Assembly (NCBI GenBank): GCA_963676095.1
Contig: OY781040.1
Coordinates: 2,914,001 to 2,978,000 of the forward strand
Direction: 5' to 3'
Length of the DNA: 64,000 nucleotides
DNA from: G963676095 sp963676095
GTDB taxonomy: Bacteria; Bacteroidota; Bacteroidia; Bacteroidales; Prolixibacteraceae
Positions 47,590 to 56,622 of this stretch are shown here, piece after piece; position 1 is the first letter of the stretch; the number at the start of each line of letters is the position of its first letter. Both the position numbers and the translations under genes were made by a program. The notes beneath the pieces were generated by a model that searched no databases, had not been told where the DNA came from, and saw nothing but the letters and a program-made list of their open reading frames with translations.

Positions 47590-50500
47590 TGAAAAAAAGG
47601 TTTATGTGGTTGCCCTTTTCCAAGGGCAAGGAATTTTTTCTTATTATGAAATTAAGTGTGTTCCTATTGCTAATTAGCCTCGTAAAGGTTTATGGGAGTG
47701 CCTATTCTCAGAACACCAAGCTTAGCTTGGACATGAAAAATGTCAGGATAACAGAAATTCTTGATCAGATTAAGCAGGAGAGCGAGTTTAAATTTTTGTA
47801 CCGCTCGGATTTGTTTGACAATCTTCAGCCTGTTAGTGTAAACAAAAAAAATGAAACCATCGAAAACATCCTGGAGTTGATCCTGTCACCTTATGGGATT
47901 ACCTATGAAATACAGGATAACGTGGTGATTTTTAAGGAAAAATCGAAGGAACCAGAGCATTTGTCTTCGGAACAGCCTAAAAAAATGGTGAGAGGAAAGA
48001 TAACAGATAAGAAAGGCCTTCCTTTACCCGGTGTTACTGTTATTCTGAAAGGAACCAATACAGGTACGGTGACCAACACCGATGGCGAATATTCTATGCA
48101 GGTCGCGGGAAATGATGATGTGTTGATTTTTTCATTTGTAGGAATGAAATCCCGGGAAATCAAAGTTGAAAACAAGACAACGCTTGATGTGGTCATGGAA
48201 GAAGACGTTTCACTGATAGGGGAAGTTATCGTTTCAACAGGAATGAATAAAATGGATAAACGGCTATTTACCGGGGCGACTGATCAGCTTAACACCGAGG
48301 ATGTAAAAATAGATGGTCTTTCTGAAATCAGTCGTGCTTTGGAAGGACGCTCGGCAGGAGTTTCTGTACAAAATGTTTCCGGCTCTTTCGGGACAGCTCC
48401 TAAAATCAGGGTACGTGGTGCTACTTCTATCTATGGAAGTTCTAAACCTTTATGGGTTGTAGATGGGGTTGTAATGGAGGATGTAACCGATGTAAATGCA
48501 GACGACTTATCCTCCGGTGATGCTGTAACTCTGATTAGTTCGGCTATTGCCGGATTGAATGCTGAAGATATTGAAAGCTTTCAGATTCTGAAGGATGGAT
48601 CTGCCACTTCTATTTATGGAGCCCGGGCAATGGCGGGGGTCATTGTTGTGACAACCAAGAAAGGAAAACCAGGACTAAGCCGGATCAGCTATACCGGTGA
48701 ATATACTGTCCGGTTGAAACCAAGCTATTCCAACTTCAATATTATGAATTCCCAGGAACAGATGGATGTTTATAAGGAAATGCAGGAAAAGGGATGGTTA
48801 AACTTTTCAGATGTCTACCGGGCATCAAATAGTGGTGTATACGGAAAAATGTATCAGCTGATCAATACCTATGACCCGGAGACAGGCACATTTGCATTAA
48901 TGAATACCACTGAGGCAAAGAACAAATACCTTCAGGAAGCAGAAATGAGAAATACCGATTGGTTTGATGAACTATTTAACATCAACGTATTATCAAATCA
49001 TTCAGTCAGCATTTCCTCCGGAACGGAAAAATCATCATCGTATGCATCGTTAAGTGTTTTAATGGATCCGGGATGGTACAAACAGAGTTCGGTAGACAGA
49101 TATACGGCAACCTTCAATACGACTTATAACCTGTCCAAGAGATTAATGGTAAATTTAATTGCCAATGCTTCTTATCGGAAACAAAAGGCTCCCGGTACCT
49201 TAAGTCAGGATATTGATGTTGTTAACGGGGAAGTGAAACGTGACTTTGACATCAATCCTTATAGTTTTGCCCTTAACTCTTCAAGAACGATGGATGCTGA
49301 AGAATATTACACCCGGAATTATGCAGACTTTAACATTAAGCACGAACTGGCAAATAACTTCATGGAGTTGAATGTCGTCGATTTGAAGTACCAGGGAGAA
49401 ATTAGATGGAAAATCCTTTCAGAACTGGAAGTTAGTGCTCTTGGTGCCGTGAAATATCAGACGACATCACAAGAACATAAAATTAAGGACGATTCTAACC
49501 AGGCTCTGGCATACCGGGCAATGGACGATGCAACCATCCGCGATAACAATCCCCTTCTTTATACGGATCCGGATGAAGACTATTCTTTACCGATCAGTAT
49601 TTTACCGGAAGGAGGAATCTACCAGCGAACGGATTATAAAATGTTAAGCTATGACTTTCGTGCAACAGCGGCATGGAATCATGTGTTTAATAATACGCAT
49701 ATCACCAATTTCTTCGGAGGAATGGAAACGAGCTCTGTTAACCGGGGGAGAACCTGGTTTAACGGTTGGGGACTTCAGTACTCTCTGGGTGAAACACCCT
49801 ATTATCTATATGAATTTTTTAAGAAAAGTATAGAAGAAGGGACTAGCTACTATTCGGTATCCAACACCCGTTCCAGAGATGTGGCCTTTTTTGCAACAGG
49901 TACCTATTCCTATAAAAGGAAATATACAGTGAACGGCACACTTCGATATGAAGGGTCTAATAAACTGGGTAAGTCAAGAACAGCACGCTGGTTGCCGACA
50001 TGGAATATAGCCGGGGCATGGAATATGCACGAAGAAGGATTTTTTGAAGATCTGGACCCGGCCCTGTCTCATCTGACACTGAAAGCATCCTATAGCCTGA
50101 CAGCAGACCGGGGGCCCAGTAGTGTGACAAATTCGCAGATTATCATATCCAGTTATACGCCTTACCGGCCCTTTACAGACATTCAGGAAACCGGACTTCA
50201 GATCACAGATTTGGCCAACAGTGAGCTAACTTACGAGAAGAAGCACGAGATGAATATTGGTGCAGAAATCGGTTTCCTGGATAACCGGCTGAACCTGAGT
50301 ACTGACTGGTATAAAAGGAACAATTATGATCTGATAGGTCCTGTGATCACTGAGGGAGTAGGAGGTCAGACTGAAAAGCTTGCGAATACGGCCGATATGA
50401 AATCACACGGGATTGAATTTACAATTTCGGCTAAAAATATAGATCATAAGAATTTTGGATGGAATACTGATTTTATTTTTTCCCGCAACAAAAATAAGGT

Positions 50501-51239
50501 GACCAAGCTGGAATCCGATTCCAGGGTAATCGACCTGATTACAGGAAGCGGATTCGCCAGGGAAGGATATCCTGTCAGAGGTCTATTCTCTATCCCCTTT
50601 AAAGGATTGGATGAAAATGGGATACCTACATTTTTGGATCAGAACGGAGAAATTACCAGCACCGGGATTTATTTTCAGGAAAGGAATAATCTTGATTTTC
50701 TGAAATATGAAGGTCCTACTGACCCAACAATAACCGGTAGCCTCGGAAATATATTCCGTTATAGAAATTGGAGGTTGAATATATTTATGACTTATTCATT
50801 TGGGAACAAGGTGCGTCTTGATCCTGTATTCAAAAGTTATTACTCTGATCTGACAGCCACGCCAAAGGAATATAAAAATCGTTGGACCCTTCCTGGTGAT
50901 GAAGAAAAAACAAATATTCCGGTGATTATAAGCAAAAGGCAATATGATGCAGACAATGAACTGAAATATGCCTACAATGCCTATAATTATTCAGACGTTC
51001 GTATTGCGGACGGAGGTTTTGTCAGGATGAAGGAAATCTCACTGACTTATGACTTTTCACAAAAAGTTGTTAACAGCCTGAATGTTTCAAATCTGTCCTT
51101 AAAGGTACAGGGAACAAATTTATTCCTGCTATATGCCGATTCCAAGTTAAACGGACAGGATCCTGAATTTTTTCGCTCCGGTGGGGTATCAGCACCGGTG
51201 CCTAAACAGTTTACTTTAACCTTAAGGTTGGGAATTTAA
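47589..51239 (+). CDS. SusC-like TonB-dependent transporter with STN domain
   Basis: Outer-membrane importer of 1216 residues. After a signal sequence (about 20-42, KLSVFLLLISLVKVYGSAYSQ) comes an STN domain (45-118, LSLDMKNVRITEILDQI) that signals to the FecR anti-sigma. A carboxypeptidase-regulatory-like domain follows (about 133-212, VRGKITDKKGLPLPGVTVIL), then the plug (LEGRSAGVSVQNVSGSFGTAPKIRVRG, SIYGARAMAGVIVVTTKKG) and a long barrel ending LTLRLGI. It forms a lidded channel with the SusD-like lipoprotein 21 bases downstream. Substrate is unknown; the operon carries no glycoside hydrolase but does carry a metallohydrolase, so a peptide or other non-glycan cargo deserves thought. Confidence 0.95.
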   Translation: MKKRFMWLPFSKGKEFFLIMKLSVFLLLISLVKVYGSAYSQNTKLSLDMKNVRITEILDQIKQESEFKFLYRSDLFDNLQPVSVNKKNETIENILELILSPYGITYEIQDNVVIFKEKSKEPEHLSSEQPKKMVRGKITDKKGLPLPGVTVILKGTNTGTVTNTDGEYSMQVAGNDDVLIFSFVGMKSREIKVENKTTLDVVMEEDVSLIGEVIVSTGMNKMDKRLFTGATDQLNTEDVKIDGLSEISRALEGRSAGVSVQNVSGSFGTAPKIRVRGATSIYGSSKPLWVVDGVVMEDVTDVNADDLSSGDAVTLISSAIAGLNAEDIESFQILKDGSATSIYGARAMAGVIVVTTKKGKPGLSRISYTGEYTVRLKPSYSNFNIMNSQEQMDVYKEMQEKGWLNFSDVYRASNSGVYGKMYQLINTYDPETGTFALMNTTEAKNKYLQEAEMRNTDWFDELFNINVLSNHSVSISSGTEKSSSYASLSVLMDPGWYKQSSVDRYTATFNTTYNLSKRLMVNLIANASYRKQKAPGTLSQDIDVVNGEVKRDFDINPYSFALNSSRTMDAEEYYTRNYADFNIKHELANNFMELNVVDLKYQGEIRWKILSELEVSALGAVKYQTTSQEHKIKDDSNQALAYRAMDDATIRDNNPLLYTDPDEDYSLPISILPEGGIYQRTDYKMLSYDFRATAAWNHVFNNTHITNFFGGMETSSVNRGRTWFNGWGLQYSLGETPYYLYEFFKKSIEEGTSYYSVSNTRSRDVAFFATGTYSYKRKYTVNGTLRYEGSNKLGKSRTARWLPTWNIAGAWNMHEEGFFEDLDPALSHLTLKASYSLTADRGPSSVTNSQIIISSYTPYRPFTDIQETGLQITDLANSELTYEKKHEMNIGAEIGFLDNRLNLSTDWYKRNNYDLIGPVITEGVGGQTEKLANTADMKSHGIEFTISAKNIDHKNFGWNTDFIFSRNKNKVTKLESDSRVIDLITGSGFAREGYPVRGLFSIPFKGLDENGIPTFLDQNGEITSTGIYFQERNNLDFLKYEGPTDPTITGSLGNIFRYRNWRLNIFMTYSFGNKVRLDPVFKSYYSDLTATPKEYKNRWTLPGDEEKTNIPVIISKRQYDADNELKYAYNAYNYSDVRIADGGFVRMKEISLTYDFSQKVVNSLNVSNLSLKVQGTNLFLLYADSKLNGQDPEFFRSGGVSAPVPKQFTLTLRLGI

Positions 51240-51260
51240 ATAACCTAAAAGATTACTCAG

Positions 51261-52805
51261 ATGGAAAATAAATATTTAATATCTCAGTTACTTGTATTTG
51301 CATTATTTTTTTGTTCCTGCGATGATTTTCTTGATGAATCGCCCGATAACCGGACTCTTATTGACTCGGAAGAAAAAATTACCGAGTTACTGGTCTCTGC
51401 TTATCCAACAACAACTTATTGTTATCTGGCAGAATTGGCCTCCGATAATGTCGATGACAACGGAGGTTCCTGGACTGCCTATGATCGGCAGCAAACCCAG
51501 GCTTACTCGTGGAACGACATTACAGAAACAGGGGATGACAGTCCCCAGGATCTCTGGGATGCCTGTTACCTGGCTATCGCAACAGCAAATGAAGCATTGG
51601 AAGCAATTGAGGAAAGTGATGATCCTGAAAGTCTGACCGCACAGAAAGGCGAAGCTTTATTGTGCAGGGCTTACGGACATTTTGTCCTTGTAAACATTTT
51701 TTGTAAAAACTACAGCGAAACAACCAGTCAGACAGATTTGGGAATTCCTTACAGCGAAACTACGGAAACAACTGTCTCTCCAAAATATGAAAGATCCAAT
51801 GTGGCTGTCGTTTATGAAAAAATCAATGCGGATATCGAAGAAGCAATCCCCTTGATTGATGATGATATTTATTCGGTCCCGAAATATCATTTTAACCGGA
51901 AAGCAGCATACGCTTTTGCAACCCGTTTTAACCTGTATTACAGGAACTATGATAAAGTAATTGAATACGCAACAAAAGTACTGGGATCTGATCCTTCTTC
52001 AGTCCTTAGAGATTGGGAATATGCCAGTACTTTATCTCAGAATGATGATTACCGGGGGGATGAATTTATTGATGTGGATAATCGGGCTACCCTGATGCTT
52101 ATTTCTGCTTATTCCGTGTGGGGGCGTATCCACGGACCTTATAGTTCGGGGGCAAAATTTGCGCATAATAAAACTATTTCCAATAAAGAGACCACTGGTT
52201 CTACCGGGACTTGGGGGGTATACACCAATTTTTACTACCGTTATGCCAGTTATTCCTCACTTCCTAAAATTATTATCCGGAAGATAAATGAATATTTTGA
52301 GTACACCGATTTAGTGAACGGAATAGGAAATGCGCATATTATCCATCCGGTATTCACGACCGATGAAACCTTGTTGTGCAGGGCTGAAGCCTATGCCATG
52401 AAAGGGGATTATGATCATGCAACGAGTGATCTGCTTGCCTTTCAAACGGCATTTTCTACCACAACTACGTTAACCCGTGAGGTTATTAATGATTTTTATT
52501 CGAATATCAACTATTATACTCCGGAAAATCCTACCGTAAAAAAGGAACTGAATCCGGATTTCACTGTCGAATCCGGAGAGCAGGAAAATTTTATTCAGTG
52601 TATTCTGCATATGCGCCGAATTTTAACGATACATGAAGGTTTACGCTGGTTTGACATTAAACGGTATGGAATCAAGATTTACCGGCGGACTGTAGAGAAT
52701 AATATTATTACCGTGACGGATGAGTTACCTGCAGACGATTTACGCCGTGCAATGCAATTACCCCAGGATGTTATTTCTGCCGGTTTGGAGGAGAACCCAA
52801 GATAA
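51261..52805 (+). CDS. SusD-like substrate-binding lipoprotein
   Basis: The lid of the SusC transporter, on the cell surface. The 514-residue lipoprotein starts LLVFALFFCSCDDFLDESPD, the classic SusD start. The N-terminal SusD-like domain (NRTLIDSEEKITELLVSAYP) is followed by TPR-like helices (ALLCRAYGHFVLVNIFCKNY) and ends with the RagB/SusD domain (about 290-514, LLCRAEAYAMKGDYDHATSDL, LRWFDIKRYGIKIYRR). It is 31 bases before the metallohydrolase gene and in the same transcript. Confidence 0.95.
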   Translation: MENKYLISQLLVFALFFCSCDDFLDESPDNRTLIDSEEKITELLVSAYPTTTYCYLAELASDNVDDNGGSWTAYDRQQTQAYSWNDITETGDDSPQDLWDACYLAIATANEALEAIEESDDPESLTAQKGEALLCRAYGHFVLVNIFCKNYSETTSQTDLGIPYSETTETTVSPKYERSNVAVVYEKINADIEEAIPLIDDDIYSVPKYHFNRKAAYAFATRFNLYYRNYDKVIEYATKVLGSDPSSVLRDWEYASTLSQNDDYRGDEFIDVDNRATLMLISAYSVWGRIHGPYSSGAKFAHNKTISNKETTGSTGTWGVYTNFYYRYASYSSLPKIIIRKINEYFEYTDLVNGIGNAHIIHPVFTTDETLLCRAEAYAMKGDYDHATSDLLAFQTAFSTTTTLTREVINDFYSNINYYTPENPTVKKELNPDFTVESGEQENFIQCILHMRRILTIHEGLRWFDIKRYGIKIYRRTVENNIITVTDELPADDLRRAMQLPQDVISAGLEENPR

Positions 52806-52836
52806 CACACCCATTAATTGATTAAAAGTGTTTATT

Positions 52837-53703
52837 ATGAAAAATACAAGAATATACATATTGGCCTTTATAATAGCTGGTTTTTTCTGGTCATGCAGTG
52901 ATGATGACCTGAACAGCAAGAGCATATTCGATACTTCTGAAGCTGAACGTAATGAATTCGACGAATGGTTGCTCGAAAATTACACGTATGCCTATAACAT
53001 CGATTTTAAATACAGGATGGAAGACATTGAGTCGGACTTTGATTACACCTTAGTGCCTGCGGATCTTGAAAAATCCGAAAAACTGGCAAAACTGATCAAA
53101 TATTGCTGGCTCGAGGCATATGATGAAGTGGCCGGAATAGATTTTACAAGGACTTATGTTCCTAAAGTTATTCATTTGATTGGTTCTGCTGCCTATAACT
53201 CGGATGCAACAATGATACTGGGGACTGCTGAAGGTGGTCTGAAAATAACTCTTTATTATGTAAATTCTTTGACGATTAATGCCACATTCCTGAACAAGTA
53301 CTATTTTAAGACCATGCACCACGAATTTGCGCATATATTGCATCAGACAAAAAATTACAGTACTGAATTTGAGCAGATTTCAGCAGGGAATTATGTCGGC
53401 GGCGACTGGTACTACAGCTCGGAAACAGAAGCACACCAGGCCGGCTTTGTAACACCATACGCACAAAGCGAACCGAATGAAGACTTTGTAGAGAATATTG
53501 CCCTTTATGTAACCAATTCAGAGGAATATTGGGACGATTTGCTCGAAGATGCAGGAGAAGAAGGAGCAGCGATTATCAAGCAAAAATTTGAGATTGTAAG
53601 AGATTACCTGCAGGATTCATGGAATATCGATATTGATGAATTGCGCGATGTCGTGCAAAGACGATGTGGAAATTTGGATTTATTAGATTTGGACAGCCTT
53701 TAA
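52837..53703 (+). CDS. Zinc metallohydrolase lipoprotein of a SusC/D operon
   Basis: A 288-residue lipoprotein (FIIAGFFWSCSDDDL) with a zincin motif TMHHEFAHILHQ near 162 (HExxH as HEFAH) and a likely third ligand in the downstream EFVENIALYVT-type segment (EDFVENIALY). It matches the 'substrate import-associated zinc metallohydrolase' lipoproteins that accompany SusC/D pairs. It may cut a peptide or an ester bond of the cargo at the surface. The ATG at 52837 is chosen over an upstream GTG because the signal then begins with MKNTRIY. It is followed 5 bases later by a DUF4302 lipoprotein. Confidence 0.85.
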   Translation: MKNTRIYILAFIIAGFFWSCSDDDLNSKSIFDTSEAERNEFDEWLLENYTYAYNIDFKYRMEDIESDFDYTLVPADLEKSEKLAKLIKYCWLEAYDEVAGIDFTRTYVPKVIHLIGSAAYNSDATMILGTAEGGLKITLYYVNSLTINATFLNKYYFKTMHHEFAHILHQTKNYSTEFEQISAGNYVGGDWYYSSETEAHQAGFVTPYAQSEPNEDFVENIALYVTNSEEYWDDLLEDAGEEGAAIIKQKFEIVRDYLQDSWNIDIDELRDVVQRRCGNLDLLDLDSL

Positions 53704-53708
53704 AATTG

Positions 53709-54998
53709 ATGAAAATGAAAAGAATACTATATCTTATATTTATGGCTTCAATCCTTTCACTGCATTCATGTGTAAAGGATGAAGAAAATATATTTGACAG
53801 CTCCTCTTCAGAAAGAATGGCTGAAGCCCTTACCGAATATGACTCTATACTGACAGAAGCCCCGAATGGATGGGTTATGAGCTATTACCCGGAAGAAGAT
53901 CATTCAATCGGGGGTTATGTTTTTCTATGTAGCTTCAATTCAGACGGAGAGGTTACTGTGGCTTCAGAAATTACAACTGACAACTATGAGCCTGGCGATC
54001 AGGTAACTTCTTTGTATAAACTGATTTCAGATGAGGGACCTGTTCTCAGCTTCGATACCTATAACGAAATATTCCACTACTTCTCTGAGCCGAGCAGTTC
54101 TGATGTTGACGGTTATTCGGGTGATTATGAATTCGTTTTTACTTCGGTCAGTTCAGATTCCATTATTATGAAAGGGAAAAAATATGAAAATAAAATTATT
54201 ATGACCCCACTTGAAGAAGGAGTTGATTGGGGAGAATACATTCAGAAAATTCTGGATATCGAAGAATCAAGTGCTTTCGGTACCTATAATTTATTTCTCA
54301 ACAATAGCCAGGAGGATACAGTCGCCACCGTTACGCAGTCGGGAAGGGCCTTTGAATTTGAATATGCAGACGGAGATGAAAAAACGACCGAACAGGTAAG
54401 TTTTATTTATACGACAACCGGTATCCGGTTTTATGAGCCTTTCTCAATTGATGGGGTGACCATGGAAAATTTCGACTGGGATAGTAATAATAGTACCTTT
54501 GTCTGTACCGATAGTAATGTTACAGCAACTATTGTCGTCGATTTGCCTGAAAACTATTTATATTATTCTGATTATATCGGTACCTGGACCTTCAGTTATT
54601 ATTATGGAACAACAGCAGTTACAGTCAGCGAAAAAGTAAAGAATAAAACCTTGCTGGTAAGCGGGCTCGATTTTGATTTTATTATGAATTATGATCCGGC
54701 TACCGGGACTGTTGATATTGTTACTCAGGATGTTGGAACATACAATGGTTATATAATTAGATTATGTCCCTGGGATACTTCTGCTGGTTACTATACCTGG
54801 GGAAGTGGTTGTGGGCTGGTAAGTACGTGGAGCGAAGATGAAGACAATTTCGAACTGACATTCTCCGATAATGGTGTATGGGGAAGTTATACCGCGACGG
54901 GTTTATTGTTCCGGCAGTTTACTTCCAGTGGTTCAGCTGCCGGAAATTATTCAGGAGGAACTTATCGGTTCCGTAATATCAGTATGGTTAAACAATGA
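53709..54998 (+). CDS. DUF4302-type lipoprotein
   Basis: A 429-residue surface lipoprotein (LIFMASILSLHSCVKDEEN). The N-terminal part (about 20-300) fits DUF4302: SSSERMAEALTEYDSILTEAPNGWVMSYYPE, GGYVFLCSFNSDGEVTVASE, SIIMKGKKYENKIIMTPL. The last ~135 residues (from IGTWTFSYYYG to the end MVKQ) form a separate beta-rich module. It is recognisably repeated at the C-terminus of the next gene (shared FSDNGVWGSYTATGLLF / FADNGSWTSYTVTGFLF). No function is known. Its stop overlaps the next start (ATGA). Confidence 0.82.
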   Translation: MKMKRILYLIFMASILSLHSCVKDEENIFDSSSSERMAEALTEYDSILTEAPNGWVMSYYPEEDHSIGGYVFLCSFNSDGEVTVASEITTDNYEPGDQVTSLYKLISDEGPVLSFDTYNEIFHYFSEPSSSDVDGYSGDYEFVFTSVSSDSIIMKGKKYENKIIMTPLEEGVDWGEYIQKILDIEESSAFGTYNLFLNNSQEDTVATVTQSGRAFEFEYADGDEKTTEQVSFIYTTTGIRFYEPFSIDGVTMENFDWDSNNSTFVCTDSNVTATIVVDLPENYLYYSDYIGTWTFSYYYGTTAVTVSEKVKNKTLLVSGLDFDFIMNYDPATGTVDIVTQDVGTYNGYIIRLCPWDTSAGYYTWGSGCGLVSTWSEDEDNFELTFSDNGVWGSYTATGLLFRQFTSSGSAAGNYSGGTYRFRNISMVKQ

Positions 54999-56023
54999 TA
55001 AAAACAAAGTCTATGAAAAAGCTATTCTATATTCTCATTTTAATATCCTGTTTATTTATCCACGCATGTGATGATGATCCGGAGAGCGCTGTGGAACTCT
55101 CGGTTATAAAGTCAGATGTGAATATGCCTGCACTTGGAGGAGAAGGAACAATAGAAGTTTCAACAAATAATTCTGTAAGTGCAACATCCAGCGAAGAATG
55201 GTGTACCGTTAGCGTTTCGGGGAGTATCGTTACCGTTACGGTACCTTCAAACGAGGATATACTGAGCCGGACAGCCCTGGTTACAATCAGCTCTTCCGGG
55301 CAAACGGTATCTGTGCCTGTCACACAGGCTTCTGCTATTTTTTCGGTAGATACACAAAACCTATTGATTCCAAAAGCCGGAGGTAATGCGCAACTTATTG
55401 TAACAGCAAATTTGTCATTTGAAGTTTCTGTTGAAGACGACTGGCTTGAATACAGTGTCAATGACAGCATGGTTACCTTTACGGCCGCGGCAAATACGGA
55501 TGCCCTTCCACGCCAGGCTACGGTTACCATTACCTGTGGAAAATATTCTGCGCAGGTTTTTCTGAACCAAATATCTTACAGCGATTTGCTGGGAAACTGG
55601 ACGCTATACTATAATGATGGTACGTCCGCTACTTCCCGGACTATTACCCTGTCGGAAGATGTAACCGATGCTTCCTTCATCATGGGTAATCTACCCGGAG
55701 GTTACAGTGCAACGGTTTTATTTGACGAGGGAAACTTGATCCTGGAAAGTGGCCAATCTCTTGGGATGTATTACTCTACTTATTATGTATATTTATGCAT
55801 GTGGAACGGCTCTACGCTTACCTGGGATACCAGCGTTCAATATGAAGCACCTGTTAACCTGAGTGATGGGAGCTTTTCTTATACGTTTGCGGATAATGGG
55901 TCCTGGACCTCCTATACGGTGACCGGGTTTCTCTTTTATGCATTTACAAGTGAGCCCCCATCCAGTTCCTCTGCGGCAGGCTGGTTATATAAGTTAAACA
56001 ACTTGGTGATGGAAAAACAGTGA
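54995..56023 (+). CDS. BACON-domain lipoprotein
   Basis: A 342-residue lipoprotein (FYILILISCLFIHACDDDPE). Two BACON domains are visible at about 35-115 (LSVIKSDVNMPALGGEGTIEV, EEWCTVSVSGSIVTVTVPSN) and 120-200 (FSVDTQNLLIPKAGGNAQLIV, DDWLEYSVND). The C-terminal module (about 205-342, LLGNWTLYYNDGT, FADNGSWTSYTVTGFLFYAFTS, LVMEKQ) is homologous to that of the previous gene. BACON domains are thought to bind glycans or mucin. The first ATG overlaps the preceding stop; the ATG at 55013 is an alternative that gives a more compact signal peptide. Confidence 0.8.
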   Translation: MIKTKSMKKLFYILILISCLFIHACDDDPESAVELSVIKSDVNMPALGGEGTIEVSTNNSVSATSSEEWCTVSVSGSIVTVTVPSNEDILSRTALVTISSSGQTVSVPVTQASAIFSVDTQNLLIPKAGGNAQLIVTANLSFEVSVEDDWLEYSVNDSMVTFTAAANTDALPRQATVTITCGKYSAQVFLNQISYSDLLGNWTLYYNDGTSATSRTITLSEDVTDASFIMGNLPGGYSATVLFDEGNLILESGQSLGMYYSTYYVYLCMWNGSTLTWDTSVQYEAPVNLSDGSFSYTFADNGSWTSYTVTGFLFYAFTSEPPSSSSAAGWLYKLNNLVMEKQ

Positions 56024-56133
56024 TGGAAAAATAAAAGGATCTAAATTGTTGAACCTGACCATTTTTATGATGCTGCAGGGAAAATGAGTTGCAAATGAAA
56101 TTCCATGTATCATTAAAAAAAAATTATAAAAAC

Positions 56134-56385
56134 ATGAAAAACATCTTTATTTATTATCTGGCAATTTTACTTCCTATCGCTTTTATTGCCTGGTATGTTG
56201 TTGGTCCTCACGATCCGGTAATATTTGTTGTTTTACTATTTTGCTACTGTGTTTTTAGGGGTTTTACGGACGGTAAACGGCTGATTGATAAAGGAGTTGT
56301 CAAGGGAGAAAGCAAATGGAAAGTTTATATTCCTTTTTATATTAATCATCTGACTTATTTTAGGGAATTATATCTTAAAAGATAA
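56134..56385 (+). CDS. Small membrane protein, 83 aa
   Basis: Two membrane spans in the first half (FIYYLAILLPIAFIAWYVV and PVIFVVLLFCYCVFRG), then a basic loop (TDGKRLIDKGVVKGESKWKV) and a short amphipathic end. Unrecognised. It lies 110 bases after the BACON lipoprotein gene and may be the last gene of the SusC operon or independent. Starts at 56095 or 56089 are open, but the ATG at 56134 gives the clean N-terminus MKNIFIYY after an A-rich site. Confidence 0.5.
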   Translation: MKNIFIYYLAILLPIAFIAWYVVGPHDPVIFVVLLFCYCVFRGFTDGKRLIDKGVVKGESKWKVYIPFYINHLTYFRELYLKR

Positions 56386-56530
56386 ACCGGGACTTTGTGT
56401 CCAATGGGCAAGTTAAGGTATCGTATTAGATGGATCACAATTCTCTACCTTCGGTTATGTGTTGAATGTTTCAAGCTAAACCGGATAAATTTTAGTGCCC
56501 ATTGTCAAGAGGTCTTCCCGCTCAGGCTGT

Positions 56531-56610
56531 GGAGTGTCTCCATACACTGTTATGGTGACACTCCATACCTGGCTTCCGGCCTGTTCGAACCGGGGCTTTC
56601 GAATAGCCCC
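56531..56610. other. Two stable hairpins between convergent genes
   Basis: The first is GGAGTGTC-T-CCATA / TATGG-T-GACACTCC (56531-56564), a 13-bp paired helix with a single T-T mismatch and 6-base loop. The second is GGGGCT / AGCCCC (56592-56610). Neither is followed by a T run, so they are not standard terminators, though they lie where two transcripts converge. Confidence 0.7.
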
Positions 56611-56622
56611 ATATCCGAATCA

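Noticed and set aside
56580..56612. tRNA T-arm-like string (CCTG-TTCGAAC-CGGG)
   Set aside because: No acceptor, D or anticodon arm can be drawn around it; chance likeness within a hairpin region.
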